Shown here: positions 1 through 10,393 of the stretch, piece by piece | Position numbering within the stretch: position 1 is the stretch's first letter | Layout: the number at the start of each line of letters is the position of its first letter | Source of the DNA: Sphingomonas sp. Leaf9 | Lineage (GTDB): Bacteria > Pseudomonadota > Alphaproteobacteria > Sphingomonadales > Sphingomonadaceae | Assembly: GCF_001421355.1 (NCBI RefSeq) | Contig: NZ_LMKC01000003.1 | Coordinates: forward strand, 124,164-188,163 | Length of the DNA stretch: 64,000 bases | Direction of reading: 5' to 3' | Notes under the pieces: generated by a model | Databases searched by the model: none | What the model saw: the letters and a program-made list of their open reading frames with translations, nothing else | What the model was told of the DNA's origin: nothing | Made by a program: the position numbers and the translations under genes

Positions 1-156
1 TCCGCGTCGACTGACGCGGAGGCGCAGTACGGTACCGTCGGGTCACCGGTTCCGAACTTCAATAAAAACAAATAGTTCGTGTTCCTCGGGGCCGGCTTCG
101 ACCTCGCTCGTTGACCGGCGGCTGCGCGTGCAGCTTGCCCTTCGAGGAGCCTGACC

Positions 157-537
157 ATGGCCGTTAAATTCGCCGGAACGATGAACGCGATCAACCGCGG
201 ACTGGACGAAACCAAGCCCGCCAAGGGCGCGACGATGATCGAGGATTGGGAAGCCGCGCTGGCCGACACCGACGTGCCGGGCGCAAAGGGCATCCTCCGC
301 GACCTCGCCTCGCTGCGCAAGCAACTCGAAAAGGACGCGCCGGACAGCGACCGGGTCCACGACCTGCTCCACCGCCTGGGTGCCGCGACCACGAAGATCG
401 CCGATAAATCGGACAAGCAGCAGGAAAAGCTGCGCGCGCTGGGCGAAGCACTGAGCGAAGCCGGCGAGGAAACGCCCGACGAGGAAGAAGACACCGAAGC
501 CGCCGCTGCCCCGAAGCGGGCGCGCAAGAAGGCGTAA
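157..537 (+). CDS. small charged hypothetical protein
   Basis: I do not recognise a named family. The 126-residue product is highly hydrophilic with no signal peptide or membrane segment. Residues about 30-95 look helical and could form a coiled coil (many K, E, D and L). They are followed by an acidic stretch near residues 104-115 and a basic KRARKK tail. The ATG lies 7 bases after a purine-rich GAGGAG Shine-Dalgarno. It stands alone, with a palindromic repeat downstream. The charged tail could mean nucleic-acid or ribosome association, but that is a guess. Coding status is supported by the start context and by amino-acid composition. Confidence 0.7.
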   Translation: MAVKFAGTMNAINRGLDETKPAKGATMIEDWEAALADTDVPGAKGILRDLASLRKQLEKDAPDSDRVHDLLHRLGAATTKIADKSDKQQEKLRALGEALSEAGEETPDEEEDTEAAAAPKRARKKA

Positions 538-604
538 GCGGGCAGGGTGGGCGCTCCGTTGGGCACCCGCCCCCCTTTTCCAACAGCCACATCACCAGCC
601 AAGA

Positions 605-756
605 TCGTCACCCCGGGCTTGACCCGGGGTCCCGCTTCTTCTGCTCCGTCGGTTAGAAAGCGGGACCCCGGATCAAGTCCGGGGCAACGTAGTGAATGGG
701 AGAAACAACGGAGCGCCAGAAAACGCGGCGAGTGTGAACTTAGTGAACTTTGGCCC
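605..756. repeat. composite intergenic repeat, copy 1 (inverted repeat plus 26-nt tail)
   Basis: Bases 611-637 and 658-684 form an imperfect inverted repeat with 27-nt arms and two mismatches (core CCCGGGCTTGACCCGGGG). At 731-756 there is a 26-nt tail containing two GTGAACTT units. The 38 nt at 605-642 and the tail both recur exactly and in the same order at 55594-55631 and 55701-55726. The repeat fills the gap between the hypothetical gene and the 3' end of the oxygenase gene on the other strand. Confidence 0.85.
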
Positions 757-759
757 CGA

Positions 760-1452
760 TCACGGCTCGATCGTCGGGGTCCAGGGGCGCTCGCGAAACC
801 ACTTCGTGATGATGTATTTCGTACCTTCCACGACAGCCATGCCCTCGTGCAGCGTCGCCAGATTGGGGCTGCCATCGGCCAGCATGTTGTTCCACGCGAC
901 CAGCATCCCCGGCCGCGGATTGAACCGTACCCCGGCCTGCGGAAACCATGTAGCGCCGCCCTGTTCGACCTCGTTCAGATAGACCATCGCCGTCCAGGTT
1001 CGTTGCCCGCCCTGCACCGCCATCGACGCCCAATAGGGCTCGTTCTCGTTGAAATAGTCGTTATGCGCCCGGAACTGCTGCCCCGGCGCATAGCGCTGCC
1101 CCTGCATCGTCTCGCCATGTTCGGGCGGGATGCCCAGCAGGTGCGCGATCTTCTCGTCGATCGGTTGCAGCAACGGGTGCCAGCGGTCGAGGTCGCAGCT
1201 GTCGCTGGTGCGGAAGTTCGGATCGTTGGTCGCGGTCAGCAGCGTCGATTTGCGGCGGCCCGAATCGATCGTCGCCATCAACATGTCGCACTCGTCGTCC
1301 GACAGGAAATCGGTGAGGGCGAACAGCACCGCGCCCTCGGTCTTGGCCCGGCGGATACCGGGTACGGCGGACAGCGTCGCCTCGACCGACCGGCCCCATT
1401 CGGCCCGGACGGGGGAGGGGCCACCGGGCGCTTTACGGACAGGCGTATTCAT
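760..1452 (-). CDS. prolyl 4-hydroxylase-like 2OG-Fe(II) oxygenase
   Basis: This is a 230-residue member of the prolyl 4-hydroxylase alpha-subunit (P4Hc) fold, a non-haem iron and 2-oxoglutarate dependent dioxygenase. The iron-binding HxD motif is visible as H130 and D132 (in RAHNDYF) and the distal His as H202 (in LHEG). A basic residue at 212 or 217 would bind the 2-oxoglutarate carboxylate. No signal peptide is seen, so it is probably cytoplasmic. Bacterial homologues hydroxylate protein or peptide prolines, but the substrate cannot be read from the sequence. It lies upstream of nothing obvious in an operon; mce ends 53 bases beyond its start on the same strand. Confidence 0.85.
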   Translation of the reverse strand: MNTPVRKAPGGPSPVRAEWGRSVEATLSAVPGIRRAKTEGAVLFALTDFLSDDECDMLMATIDSGRRKSTLLTATNDPNFRTSDSCDLDRWHPLLQPIDEKIAHLLGIPPEHGETMQGQRYAPGQQFRAHNDYFNENEPYWASMAVQGGQRTWTAMVYLNEVEQGGATWFPQAGVRFNPRPGMLVAWNNMLADGSPNLATLHEGMAVVEGTKYIITKWFRERPWTPTIEP

Positions 1453-1504
1453 GGCGCGGGTTCAACCAGATAGCGGGGCGGGTGTCGAGGGGGCGGGCCA
1501 GCGC

Positions 1505-1918
1505 TCAATGCTCCGGCGTCTCCATCAATTCGATCAGCACCCCGCCCATGTCGCGCGGGTGGACGAAGACGATCGGCGTCCCATGCGCCCCGATCCGCGG
1601 TTCGCCCAGCACCCGCGCACCCTTGGCGGTCAGCTCGGCAACGGCGGCGGGAATGTCCGCCACCTCGAAACACAGATGATGCTGCCCGCCCGCCGGGTTC
1701 TTCGCCAGAAACCCCGCGATCGGCGAGCTGGCGTCATACGGTTCGATCAATTCGATCTGCGTATTGGGCGCATCGATGAAGCAGACCTTCACCCCTTGTG
1801 CGGGCAGGTCGAATGGCTCGCCAATGGCGTCCGCACCGAGCAGGTCGCGATACATCGCGATCGATGCGGTGATTGACGGCGTGGCGACGCCGACATGGTT
1901 GAGACGGCCCAGGGTCAT
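1505..1918 (-). CDS. mce: methylmalonyl-CoA epimerase
   Basis: Interconverts (S)- and (R)-methylmalonyl-CoA, joining propionyl-CoA carboxylase to methylmalonyl-CoA mutase. The 137 residues match the family length and form a single glyoxalase/VOC fold. Expected metal ligands are present: H8 in NHVGVA, Q54, the HH pair at 80-81, and E130 near the C-terminus. The gene follows pccB on the same strand. The whole gap between them is a palindromic repeat, and the last bases of that repeat form the Shine-Dalgarno GGAGG, 7 nt before the ATG. Mutase and pccA are encoded on the other strand within 9 kb. Confidence 0.93.
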   Translation of the reverse strand: MTLGRLNHVGVATPSITASIAMYRDLLGADAIGEPFDLPAQGVKVCFIDAPNTQIELIEPYDASSPIAGFLAKNPAGGQHHLCFEVADIPAAVAELTAKGARVLGEPRIGAHGTPIVFVHPRDMGGVLIELMETPEH

Positions 1919-1932
1919 GCCGAATCCTCCCC
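1919..1932 (-). promoter_or_regulatory. mce ribosome-binding site supplied by the repeat
   Basis: Read on the minus strand, GGGGAGGA from the end of the palindromic element sits 7 nt before the mce ATG, which is ideal Shine-Dalgarno spacing. The same bases are one arm of the element's terminal stem. Pairing with the other arm, about 110 nt away, could hide the site. This is an inference from complementarity only. Confidence 0.6.
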
Positions 1933-2054
1933 GGCACGGGGAGGGGGGCCATCCGAAGGATGGTGGAGGGGGGCGTCCTGCTCCACTACCATTGCGTTGC
2001 GGGGAACGCCCCCTCCACCAGCTGCGCTGGTCCCCCTCCCCGTGCCGGGGAGGA
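1925..2054. repeat. 130-bp palindromic element, intercistronic copy
   Basis: The ends are near-perfect inverted repeats (TCCTCCCCGGCACGGGGAGG against CCTCCCCGTGCCGGGGAGGA), with a second inner pair (GGTGGAGGGGGGCG against CGCCCCCTCCACC). The element runs from 6 bases upstream of the mce ATG to 2 bases from the pccB stop, so it fills the intercistronic space. A related 132-bp copy is found inside pccA at 11482-11613. In the pccB-mce mRNA it would fold into a long hairpin that includes the mce ribosome-binding site. Confidence 0.9.
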
Positions 2055-2056
2055 TA

Positions 2057-3583
<1,527 letters not shown>

Positions 3584-3659
3584 CGTCTCTCCTTGGCCCG
3601 TTGGTCGGGCGTTTCCGCCCTTGTGCCAGCAGGAGGGGGCGAAGCGCAATATTCTTGCG

Positions 3660-4457
3660 CTATCCGAAGCGGTAGCCGGACACGACCCAGCCCATGACGA
3701 CATCGCGGTAGTCGCACACTGCCGGGCCATCGCCGCCCGCGCCAAGGGCGACCATCAGCGGCAGCAGATGCTCGGCCTCGGGATGGGCGAAACGGGCGTG
3801 CGGCAGGCTTTCCCATTCCGCGACCCGTTCGGCCCGCGCGGCCGGATCGGGATCGGTGACAGCGGCGGTCAGCGCCGCATCCCATTCGTCGGCGATCGGC
3901 GTCACCGACGGCCCACGGGCGCGCAGATTGTGAAAGCTCATGCCGGACCCGACGATCAGCACGCCTTCGTCGCGCAGCGGGGCCAGCGCCCGGCCCATCG
4001 CGATATGGGCGGCGGGATCGAGCGAGCGGTCGAGCGACAGCTGGACCAGCGGGATATCGGCATCCGGCACCGCGACCATCATGGGCACGAACACGCCGTG
4101 ATCCCAGCCGCGCGTCGCCTCCTCTGCCGTCTCGAACCCGGCGCCTTCCAGCAGCCCGGCCGCCCGCCGCGCCACGTCCGGCGCGCCGGCGGCATCCCAG
4201 CGCAGGCGATAGGTGTGTTCGGGAAAGCCATAATAATCGAACAGCAGCGACGGGCGCTCGCCGACATGGACGGTCGGGCGATCCGCCTCCCAGTGGCCGG
4301 AGATCATCAGGATCGCGCGCGGCCGCTCGGGCAGCGAATCGATCATCCCGGTCAGATACGCCTGCATCGGCCGCCACATCGGGTCGGGGGCCTGGCCGGG
4401 GTTCAGGAAGAAGCAGGGGCCGCCGCCATGCGGCACGAACAGGATGGGGAGCGTCAT
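3660..4457 (-). CDS. LigB/DODA-type extradiol dioxygenase (YgiD-like)
   Basis: A 265-residue class III extradiol dioxygenase of the 4,5-DOPA dioxygenase (YgiD/DODA) group. The conserved ligand and catalytic histidines are visible: H10 in FVPHGGG, H55 in SGHWEA, H120 in WDHGVF and H176 in SFHN. Family members open catechol rings with a mononuclear metal, but the native bacterial substrate of this group is usually unknown. The ATG at 4457 is preferred over one 36 bases upstream because homology begins there ([10 protein letters not shown]). It lies 76 bases upstream of pccB and could be co-transcribed with it, although the function is unrelated. Confidence 0.85.
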   Translation of the reverse strand: MTLPILFVPHGGGPCFFLNPGQAPDPMWRPMQAYLTGMIDSLPERPRAILMISGHWEADRPTVHVGERPSLLFDYYGFPEHTYRLRWDAAGAPDVARRAAGLLEGAGFETAEEATRGWDHGVFVPMMVAVPDADIPLVQLSLDRSLDPAAHIAMGRALAPLRDEGVLIVGSGMSFHNLRARGPSVTPIADEWDAALTAAVTDPDPAARAERVAEWESLPHARFAHPEAEHLLPLMVALGAGGDGPAVCDYRDVVMGWVVSGYRFG

Positions 4458-4561
4458 GGGTGCCAAGGTTGCGCTGCGGGCGATGCGACTCAAGGCCGCG
4501 CACGGAAACGACTCGTTTCGACTTGGCGTCGCGGGGGGATGCCCCCTACAAGGTCGCCCGC

Positions 4562-5104
4562 ATGAGCCGTTTCACCGTCAACAATTTGCCGCAGGAATAT
4601 CGGCTCGACCCGGACACGCCGCTGCTATGGGCGCTGCGCGACGTGTCGAACCTGACCGGCACCAAATATGGCTGCGGCACCGGCCATTGCGGGGCCTGCA
4701 CTGTCGATATCGACGGGCGCGCGGTAAAGTCTTGCCAGGTGACGATCGGCAGCCTCGAGGGCACGTTCGTCACCACGATCGAGGGGCTGGCCCGCGACCG
4801 CAGCCATCCGGTGCAGGCGGCGTTCCTGGCGGCGCAGGTCGTGCAATGCGGCTTCTGCATCCCCGGCTTCGTCATGGCGACGGTCGCGCTGCTGCGGCAG
4901 AACCGCGATCCCGGTGAGGCGGAGATCGCCGCCGCGCTGAACCATCTGTGCCGCTGCGGCATCTATCCGCGCCTGATCGATGCGGTGCGACAGGCCGCCG
5001 CCGCCGCGCGGGGCGACGCGACGCTCGCACCCCCGCCACGTCCGGGTATCGACCGGGTAGAGGCTGCGCGCGAAACGCCCGCGCTGACCCCGCCGGCCAG
5101 ATAG
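4562..5104 (+). CDS. [2Fe-2S] subunit of a xanthine-oxidase-family hydroxylase (IorA-like), orphan
   Basis: This 180-residue protein has the two-domain [2Fe-2S] architecture of molybdenum hydroxylase small subunits. A plant-type ferredoxin domain carries C38, C43, C46 and C58. An all-helical second cluster domain carries C96, C99, C130 and C132 (QCGFC and LCRCG). It most resembles isoquinoline 1-oxidoreductase alpha subunits (about 150 residues) with an extra 25-residue proline-rich tail. Its molybdopterin partner, normally the next gene, is absent; downstream lies an RcnB-like gene. It must use a distant partner, or be a remnant. The start at 4562 drops a non-homologous upstream extension. 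Confidence 0.85.
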   Translation: MSRFTVNNLPQEYRLDPDTPLLWALRDVSNLTGTKYGCGTGHCGACTVDIDGRAVKSCQVTIGSLEGTFVTTIEGLARDRSHPVQAAFLAAQVVQCGFCIPGFVMATVALLRQNRDPGEAEIAAALNHLCRCGIYPRLIDAVRQAAAAARGDATLAPPPRPGIDRVEAARETPALTPPAR

Positions 5105-5210
5105 CCGCCATTCTTTCAATTGGCTGTCACCGGCATTCAGCCACGGTTGATCGCGCCCGTAATAAACCGCATCCATCGAAGCCGGCGACATCCGGCGGTG
5201 GAGGCAAGCA

Positions 5211-6212
5211 ATGAAGAGCCGTTTTCTTCTGGCCCTGTTGAGCGTGTCGGCGCTGGTTCCGACGGCGGCGATGGCGCAGGTCGATCCGGAATTGCGCGGG
5301 CCGCGCAATCGCGAACGGATCGAACGCTCGCCGGGCGGCGAGACCCCCGGCGCCCGCGCCGAATTCCGCAACGACATCCGCGTCGAGGCGCCCCAGCCGC
5401 GCCCCGAGCGCCCGCGCATGGAGGAACAGCGCGTCGAACCGCAACGCAGCGCGGACGCTCCGCGCTGGCAGGATCGCGGCGATCGTGGTGACCGCGGCGA
5501 TCGCGGCGGCTTCGACCGCCCGCGCCCGCCGCGCGACGGCAACGGGCAGGTCGATCGCGAAGCGCTGCGCCGTGACTGGCAGCAGGGTAATCGCGGCGGG
5601 GATCGCGGCTGGCGGCCCGAGCCGTCACCGGCCCCGCGCCCCGACCGCGACTTCCGTACCCCGCCACTCGACGCGCAGGGGCAGATTGATCGCGAGGCGC
5701 TGCGCCGCGACTGGCCGCGTACCGAGGGCCGGGGGCAGGTCGATCGCGATCGCAACGACCAGTGGCGTCGCGAACAATGGCGCCGCGAACAGCAGAATGG
5801 CGGCTGGGATCGTGGCACCCGCGATCGCGACTGGGGTCGTGACGACTGGAACCGGGGCGACCGGAACTGGGATCGCGGCAACCGGTGGGAACGCGGCGGT
5901 CAGTGGGATCGCGGCTGGCGGCGGGACGACCGCTATGACTGGAACCGCTATCGCCAGCAGAACCGCAACGTCTATCGCCTGCCGCGCTACTATGCGCCAT
6001 CAGGCTGGGGCTATGGCTATCGCCGGTTCGGCGTGGGCGTGACGCTCAATTCCTATCTGTTCGGGTCGAACTACTGGATCAACGATCCCTATTCCTATCG
6101 CCTGCCCGATGTGTGGGGGCCGTATCGCTGGGTGCGCTATTACAACGACGCACTGCTGGTGGACGTCCGCAGTGGTCAGGTGGTCGACGTCGAGTACGAC
6201 ATTTTCTGGTAA
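5211..6212 (+). CDS. RcnB-like periplasmic protein with long Arg/Gly/Asp repeat region
   Basis: Residues 1-22 are a clear signal peptide (cleaved after AMA). Residues about 248-333 resemble the RcnB domain (nickel/cobalt homeostasis family): RLPRYYAP, a Gly/Tyr-rich hydrophobic hairpin, then VWGPYRWVRYYNDALLVDVRSGQVVDVEYDIFW-type ending. The 225 residues between are low complexity and rich in R, D, G and W. They include a DRG tandem (88-99) and copies of GQ(V/I)DREALRRDW at 112-123 and 147-158, with a degraded third near 165. Typical RcnB proteins are near 110 residues, so this is a strongly expanded form. A rho-independent terminator follows. The role in metal handling is inferred from the domain only. 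Confidence 0.8.
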   Translation: MKSRFLLALLSVSALVPTAAMAQVDPELRGPRNRERIERSPGGETPGARAEFRNDIRVEAPQPRPERPRMEEQRVEPQRSADAPRWQDRGDRGDRGDRGGFDRPRPPRDGNGQVDREALRRDWQQGNRGGDRGWRPEPSPAPRPDRDFRTPPLDAQGQIDREALRRDWPRTEGRGQVDRDRNDQWRREQWRREQQNGGWDRGTRDRDWGRDDWNRGDRNWDRGNRWERGGQWDRGWRRDDRYDWNRYRQQNRNVYRLPRYYAPSGWGYGYRRFGVGVTLNSYLFGSNYWINDPYSYRLPDVWGPYRWVRYYNDALLVDVRSGQVVDVEYDIFW

Positions 6213-6234
6213 GCCTGTCGCTACGGCACGGGCG

Positions 6235-6267
6235 CGCGCGGTGGGGGCAACCCCGCCGCGCGTCTTT
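6235..6267 (+). terminator. rho-independent terminator after the RcnB-like gene
   Basis: CGCGCGG pairs with CCGCGCG, with an inner GGGG/CCCC stem and a GCAA loop, followed by TCTTTCTGTCT. It starts 22 bases after the stop codon. Confidence 0.6.
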
Positions 6268-6341
6268 CTGTCTGGCGTTTGGGCTGGCAATCGCCGCGTC
6301 CTTTCCGCAAACCGTATCAAAAGATACGGGAGAGCGATTCG

Positions 6342-7118
6342 ATGGCAGGCGATATCCAGGTGACGCGCGACAGCGACGTGCTGCGCATCACGCTCGACCG
6401 GCCCGACCGGCTGAACGCCGCGCCACCGGCGATGTTCGATGCGATCCGCGAGGCGCTGGCCAATCTCGATGGCGCGCGCGCGGTGCTGCTCACCGGGGCA
6501 GGGCGCGCCTTCTGCTCGGGCGCCGATGTCATGGCGGCGCTGAGCGGTGACGACGCGCCGGCCATGACCCATGCCGCGCTCACCAACCACTATAACCCGA
6601 CGCTACAGACGATCGCCGACCTGTCGGTCCCGGTGGTCAGCGCGGTGCGGGGTGCTGCGGCGGGGATCGGGTGCAGCCTCGCGCTCGCGGCCGATTTCTG
6701 TGTCGCGGCCGACGATGCCTATTTCCTGCAGGCGTTCGTCAATATCGGCCTTGTCCCCGATGGCGGGGCCAGCTGGATGCTCCCGCGCCTGATCGGTCGC
6801 GCCCGTGCAACGCGGATGATGATGCTGGGCGAACGGGTGCCCGCCGCTACCGCGCTCGACTGGGGCATGATCCACGCCGTGGTCGATGGCGGGAGCCTCG
6901 ACGACGAAGCGCTGGCGCTTGCCCGCCGACTGGCGGCAGGACCGACCGTCGCGCTGGGCCTGACGCGCCGCAACCTCGCCTATGCCCTCGACCACGACTA
7001 TCCCGCCGCGATGGCACGCGAAGCGGACGCGCAGCGTACCGCCCGCGCGACCAGCGATGCGGTGGAGGGCGGCACCGCCTTCCTCACCAAGCGTACTCCC
7101 CGTTTTACCGGAGCCTGA
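6342..7118 (+). CDS. enoyl-CoA hydratase/isomerase family protein
   Basis: A 258-residue crotonase-fold protein. Oxyanion-hole segments are AFCSGADV (57-64) and GAAAGIGCSLALAADF (104-119). An acidic residue in the second catalytic segment (GLVPDGGASW, D140) resembles PaaG-type 1,2-epoxyphenylacetyl-CoA isomerase and FadB-like enzymes. It ends 48 bases before the methylmalonyl-CoA mutase gene and is likely co-transcribed with it. It may therefore feed acyl-CoA breakdown products towards propionyl-CoA. The exact substrate is not determinable. The ATG at 6342 has a GGGAGAG ribosome-binding site, unlike the upstream in-frame ATG. Confidence 0.85.
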   Translation: MAGDIQVTRDSDVLRITLDRPDRLNAAPPAMFDAIREALANLDGARAVLLTGAGRAFCSGADVMAALSGDDAPAMTHAALTNHYNPTLQTIADLSVPVVSAVRGAAAGIGCSLALAADFCVAADDAYFLQAFVNIGLVPDGGASWMLPRLIGRARATRMMMLGERVPAATALDWGMIHAVVDGGSLDDEALALARRLAAGPTVALGLTRRNLAYALDHDYPAAMAREADAQRTARATSDAVEGGTAFLTKRTPRFTGA

Positions 7119-7166
7119 CATGACCTGCCTCGACTTGACCCCCCGTCCGGCGATAGGGACCATGCG

Positions 7167-9296
7167 ATGACCGGCCCGACGCTCGACGATTGGCAGAAGC
7201 TCGCCGCGCGCGAGGTGAAGGACGCCGACCTGCACTGGACCACGCCCGAGGGGATCGTGGTCAAGCCGCTCTACACCGCCGCCGACGCACCCGATCCCGG
7301 CCTGCCCGGCTTCGCGCCGTTCACGCGCGGGGTGAAGGCGTCGATGTATGCCGGGCGGCCATGGACCATCCGCCAATACGCCGGCTTCTCGACCGCCGAG
7401 GAATCCAACGCCTTCTATCGCCGCAACTTGGGCGCAGGGCAGAAGGGGCTGTCGGTCGCCTTCGACCTCGCCACCCATCGCGGGTACGACAGCGACCATC
7501 CGCGCGTGGCGGGCGATGTGGGGAAGGCCGGGGTCGCGATCGACACGATCGATGACATGAAGATCCTGTTCGACGGCATCCCGCTCGACACCATGTCGGT
7601 CAGTATGACGATGAACGGCGCGGTGCTGCCGTGCCTCGCCTTCTACATCGTCGCGGCGGAGGAGCAGGGCGTCGGCCCCGAGAAGCTGTCGGGCACGATC
7701 CAGAACGACATCCTCAAGGAGTTCATGGTCCGCAACACTTACATCTATCCGCCCGCGCCATCGATGCGGATCGTGTCGGACATCATCGCGTACACCGCCG
7801 AGCATATGCCGCGGTTCAACAGCATCTCGATCAGCGGCTATCACATGCACGAGGCCGGGGCGACCGCGGTGCAGGAGCTGGCGTTCACGCTGGCCGACGG
7901 CATGGCCTATGTCCGCGCCGCGCTGGACCGGGGCCTCGATATCGATGCGTTCGCCGGGCGGCTGTCGTTCTTCTTCGGCATCGGCATGAACTTCTTCATG
8001 GAGATCGCGAAGCTGCGCGCCGCGCGCATGCTGTGGAGCCGGATCATCGCCGATTTCGGTGGTTCGCCCCGCAGCCAGACGCTGCGCACGCACTGCCAGA
8101 CCAGCGGCGTGTCGCTGACCGAGCAGGACCCGTATAACAACGTCATCCGCACCACTGTGGAGGCGATGGCCGCGACGTTCGGGGGTACCCAGTCGCTCCA
8201 CACCAACTCGCTCGACGAAGCGGTCGCGCTGCCGACCGACTTTTCCGCCCGGATCGCGCGCAATACGCAGCTGATCCTGCAGGAAGAAACCGGCATGACC
8301 CATGTCGTCGATCCGCTGGGCGGCAGCTATTATGTCGAGGCGCTGACGAAGGAGCTGGCCGACAAGGCTTGGGCGCTGATCGAGGAGATCGAGGCGGCGG
8401 GCGGCATGATCGATGCCGTGAACTCGGGGTTGCCCAAGGAACATATCGAACGCGCCGCCGCCGCGCGGCAGGCGCGTGTCGATCGGGCCGAGGACGTCAT
8501 CGTCGGCGTCAACAAATACCGGCTGGCCGAGGAAGACCCGATCGACATCCTCTCGATCGACAACGCGAAGGTCCGTGCCGACCAGATTCGTCGGATCGAG
8601 CGGGTGAAGGCCGAACGGGACGAGGCGAAGACCCAGGCGGCGCTGACTGCATTGCAGGACGGCGCGCGCGGGGACGGCAACCTGCTGGCGCTGTGCGTCG
8701 ATGCCGCGCGTGCCCGCGCTACGCTGGGCGAAATGTCGGCGGCGATGGAGGCGGCGTTCGGTCGTCATGCGGTGTCGGTGACCCCGGTCAAGGGCATCTA
8801 TGGCCCCGCCCATGCCGATGACGATGGCTGGCGCCGCGCGGGCGAAGGCGTCGCGGCGGTCGAACGCCGCATGGGGCGCAAGCCGCGCATGCTGGTCGCC
8901 AAGATGGGGCAGGACGGCCACGATCGCGGCGCGAACGTCGTCGCCAGCGCCTTTGCCGATCTGGGGTTCGATATCGTGTCCGGGCCGCTGTTCCAGACGC
9001 CGCAGGAAACTGCGCAGCTGGCGATTGCCGAAGGGGTCGATGTCGTCGGCGCCTCCAGCCTGGCCGCTGGGCACAATACGCTGATCCCCGAACTCATCGG
9101 GTGCTTGGCGGATGCCGGTCGTAGCGATATTCGCGTCATTGCCGGCGGGGTGATCCCGCCGCAGGATTATGCGTTGCTCCGCGAAGCCGGGGTGGCGGCG
9201 ATTTTCGGACCGGGCACCAACCTGGTCCATGCGGCGGCGGAGGTGCTGAAACTGCTCGGCCACAACCTGCCGCCGGTTGGAGAGACTGTGGAATGA
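7167..9296 (+). CDS. scpA: methylmalonyl-CoA mutase (single-chain, B12-dependent)
   Basis: Converts (R)-methylmalonyl-CoA to succinyl-CoA by an adenosylcobalamin radical mechanism. The 709-residue single chain has an N-terminal TIM-barrel substrate domain (to about residue 540) and a C-terminal cobalamin-binding Rossmann domain. That domain has the base-off motif DGHDRG at 583-588, where H585 is the lower axial ligand, plus later SLAAGHN and GGVIP segments. It works with PccA/PccB and Mce encoded nearby. The next gene, bioB, overlaps it by 4 bases (ATGA), so the two are translationally coupled. No partner chaperone (MeaB/ArgK) gene is in the window. Confidence 0.96.
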   Translation: MTGPTLDDWQKLAAREVKDADLHWTTPEGIVVKPLYTAADAPDPGLPGFAPFTRGVKASMYAGRPWTIRQYAGFSTAEESNAFYRRNLGAGQKGLSVAFDLATHRGYDSDHPRVAGDVGKAGVAIDTIDDMKILFDGIPLDTMSVSMTMNGAVLPCLAFYIVAAEEQGVGPEKLSGTIQNDILKEFMVRNTYIYPPAPSMRIVSDIIAYTAEHMPRFNSISISGYHMHEAGATAVQELAFTLADGMAYVRAALDRGLDIDAFAGRLSFFFGIGMNFFMEIAKLRAARMLWSRIIADFGGSPRSQTLRTHCQTSGVSLTEQDPYNNVIRTTVEAMAATFGGTQSLHTNSLDEAVALPTDFSARIARNTQLILQEETGMTHVVDPLGGSYYVEALTKELADKAWALIEEIEAAGGMIDAVNSGLPKEHIERAAAARQARVDRAEDVIVGVNKYRLAEEDPIDILSIDNAKVRADQIRRIERVKAERDEAKTQAALTALQDGARGDGNLLALCVDAARARATLGEMSAAMEAAFGRHAVSVTPVKGIYGPAHADDDGWRRAGEGVAAVERRMGRKPRMLVAKMGQDGHDRGANVVASAFADLGFDIVSGPLFQTPQETAQLAIAEGVDVVGASSLAAGHNTLIPELIGCLADAGRSDIRVIAGGVIPPQDYALLREAGVAAIFGPGTNLVHAAAEVLKLLGHNLPPVGETVE

Positions 9297-10333
9297 ATGT
9301 GATTGCGTCTGTCGAAGCTGCCCCGGCGATCGGAACGGGGGAGGTACGCACCGACTGGACCCGTGCCGAAATCGCCGACCTGTTCGACCTGCCGTTCGAT
9401 GAACTGATGTACCGTGCCCAGACCGTCCACCGTGCCCACCACGCGGTCGGGCAGGTGCAGCTCTGCACGCTCCTGTCGATCAAGACCGGCGGCTGCCCGG
9501 AGGATTGCGGCTATTGCTCGCAATCGGCCAGCGCCGACACGCAGCTGAAGGCCGAAAAGCTGATGGAGGTGCAGGCGGTGCTCGCCTCTGCCGCCGAGGC
9601 GAAGGCGGCCGGGTCGCAGCGTTTCTGCATGGGCGCGGCATGGCGCAACCCGAAGGACCGCGACATGGACGCGGTGATCGCCATGGTCGAGGGCGTCCGG
9701 GCGATGGGCATGGAAACCTGCATGACGCTCGGCATGCTGACCCCCGATCAGGCACAGCGGCTGGCGGCGGCGGGGCTCGATTATTACAACCACAACATCG
9801 ACACCTCGCCCGAAAACTACGCCAACATCATCTCGACGCGCAGCTTCGAGGATCGGATCGACACGCTGGCGCATGTCCGCGCGGCGGGGATCAACGTGTG
9901 CAGCGGCGGGATCGTCGGGCTGGGCGAGACCCGCGCCGATCGCGTCGGCTTCGTCCACGCGCTCGCCACGCTGCCGCGCCATCCCGAAAGCGTGCCGGTC
10001 AATGCGCTGGTGCCGATCAAGGGCACGGTGCTCGGCAACATGCTCGCCGACACCCCGCTGGCAAAGATCGACGATATCGAGTTCGTCCGCACCGTCGCCG
10101 TTGCGCGGATCACCATGCCGTTGAGCATGGTCCGCCTGTCCGCCGGACGCGAAAGCATGTCGGATGCGACGCAGGCGATGTGCTTCATGGCCGGGGCCAA
10201 TTCGATCTTCACCGGCGACCGGCTGCTGACCACCGGCAATGCCGGCGACGATGCCGATGCGGCGCTGCTGGCGAAGCTGGGCATGACGCCGATGGTCGCG
10301 GAGGAACCGATGCGAAAGGGCGGGTGCTGCTGA
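9293..10333 (+). CDS. bioB: biotin synthase
   Basis: Radical SAM enzyme inserting sulfur into dethiobiotin, the last step of biotin synthesis. The 346 residues contain the SAM-cluster motif CPEDCGYC with C68, C72 and C75, followed by the TIM-barrel typical of BioB. Its start overlaps the mutase stop (ATGA) and pccA follows 60 bases later. The enzyme making biotin is therefore in the same operon as the biotin-carrying carboxylase subunit. The other bio genes (F, D, A) are 5 kb away on the opposite strand. A short hairpin (10362-10377, 6-bp stem, CATA loop) lies between bioB and the pccA ribosome-binding site. Confidence 0.97.
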   Translation: MNVIASVEAAPAIGTGEVRTDWTRAEIADLFDLPFDELMYRAQTVHRAHHAVGQVQLCTLLSIKTGGCPEDCGYCSQSASADTQLKAEKLMEVQAVLASAAEAKAAGSQRFCMGAAWRNPKDRDMDAVIAMVEGVRAMGMETCMTLGMLTPDQAQRLAAAGLDYYNHNIDTSPENYANIISTRSFEDRIDTLAHVRAAGINVCSGGIVGLGETRADRVGFVHALATLPRHPESVPVNALVPIKGTVLGNMLADTPLAKIDDIEFVRTVAVARITMPLSMVRLSAGRESMSDATQAMCFMAGANSIFTGDRLLTTGNAGDDADAALLAKLGMTPMVAEEPMRKGGCC

Positions 10334-10393
10334 CGCAGCGCCCCGCCGAATGACATGCTGACCCTGCCATAGCAGGGCGGACAGGAGAGTGAC

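Noticed and set aside
5450..5950. A CRISPR or tandem-repeat array in the Gly/Arg-coding stretch
   Set aside because: The repeats are short, irregular and in frame with a protein; there are no spacers of fixed length and no cas genes.
6603..9263. An 886-codon open frame antisense to the enoyl-CoA hydratase and mutase genes
   Set aside because: No family resemblance and composition typical of antisense translation; the plus-strand genes are certain.
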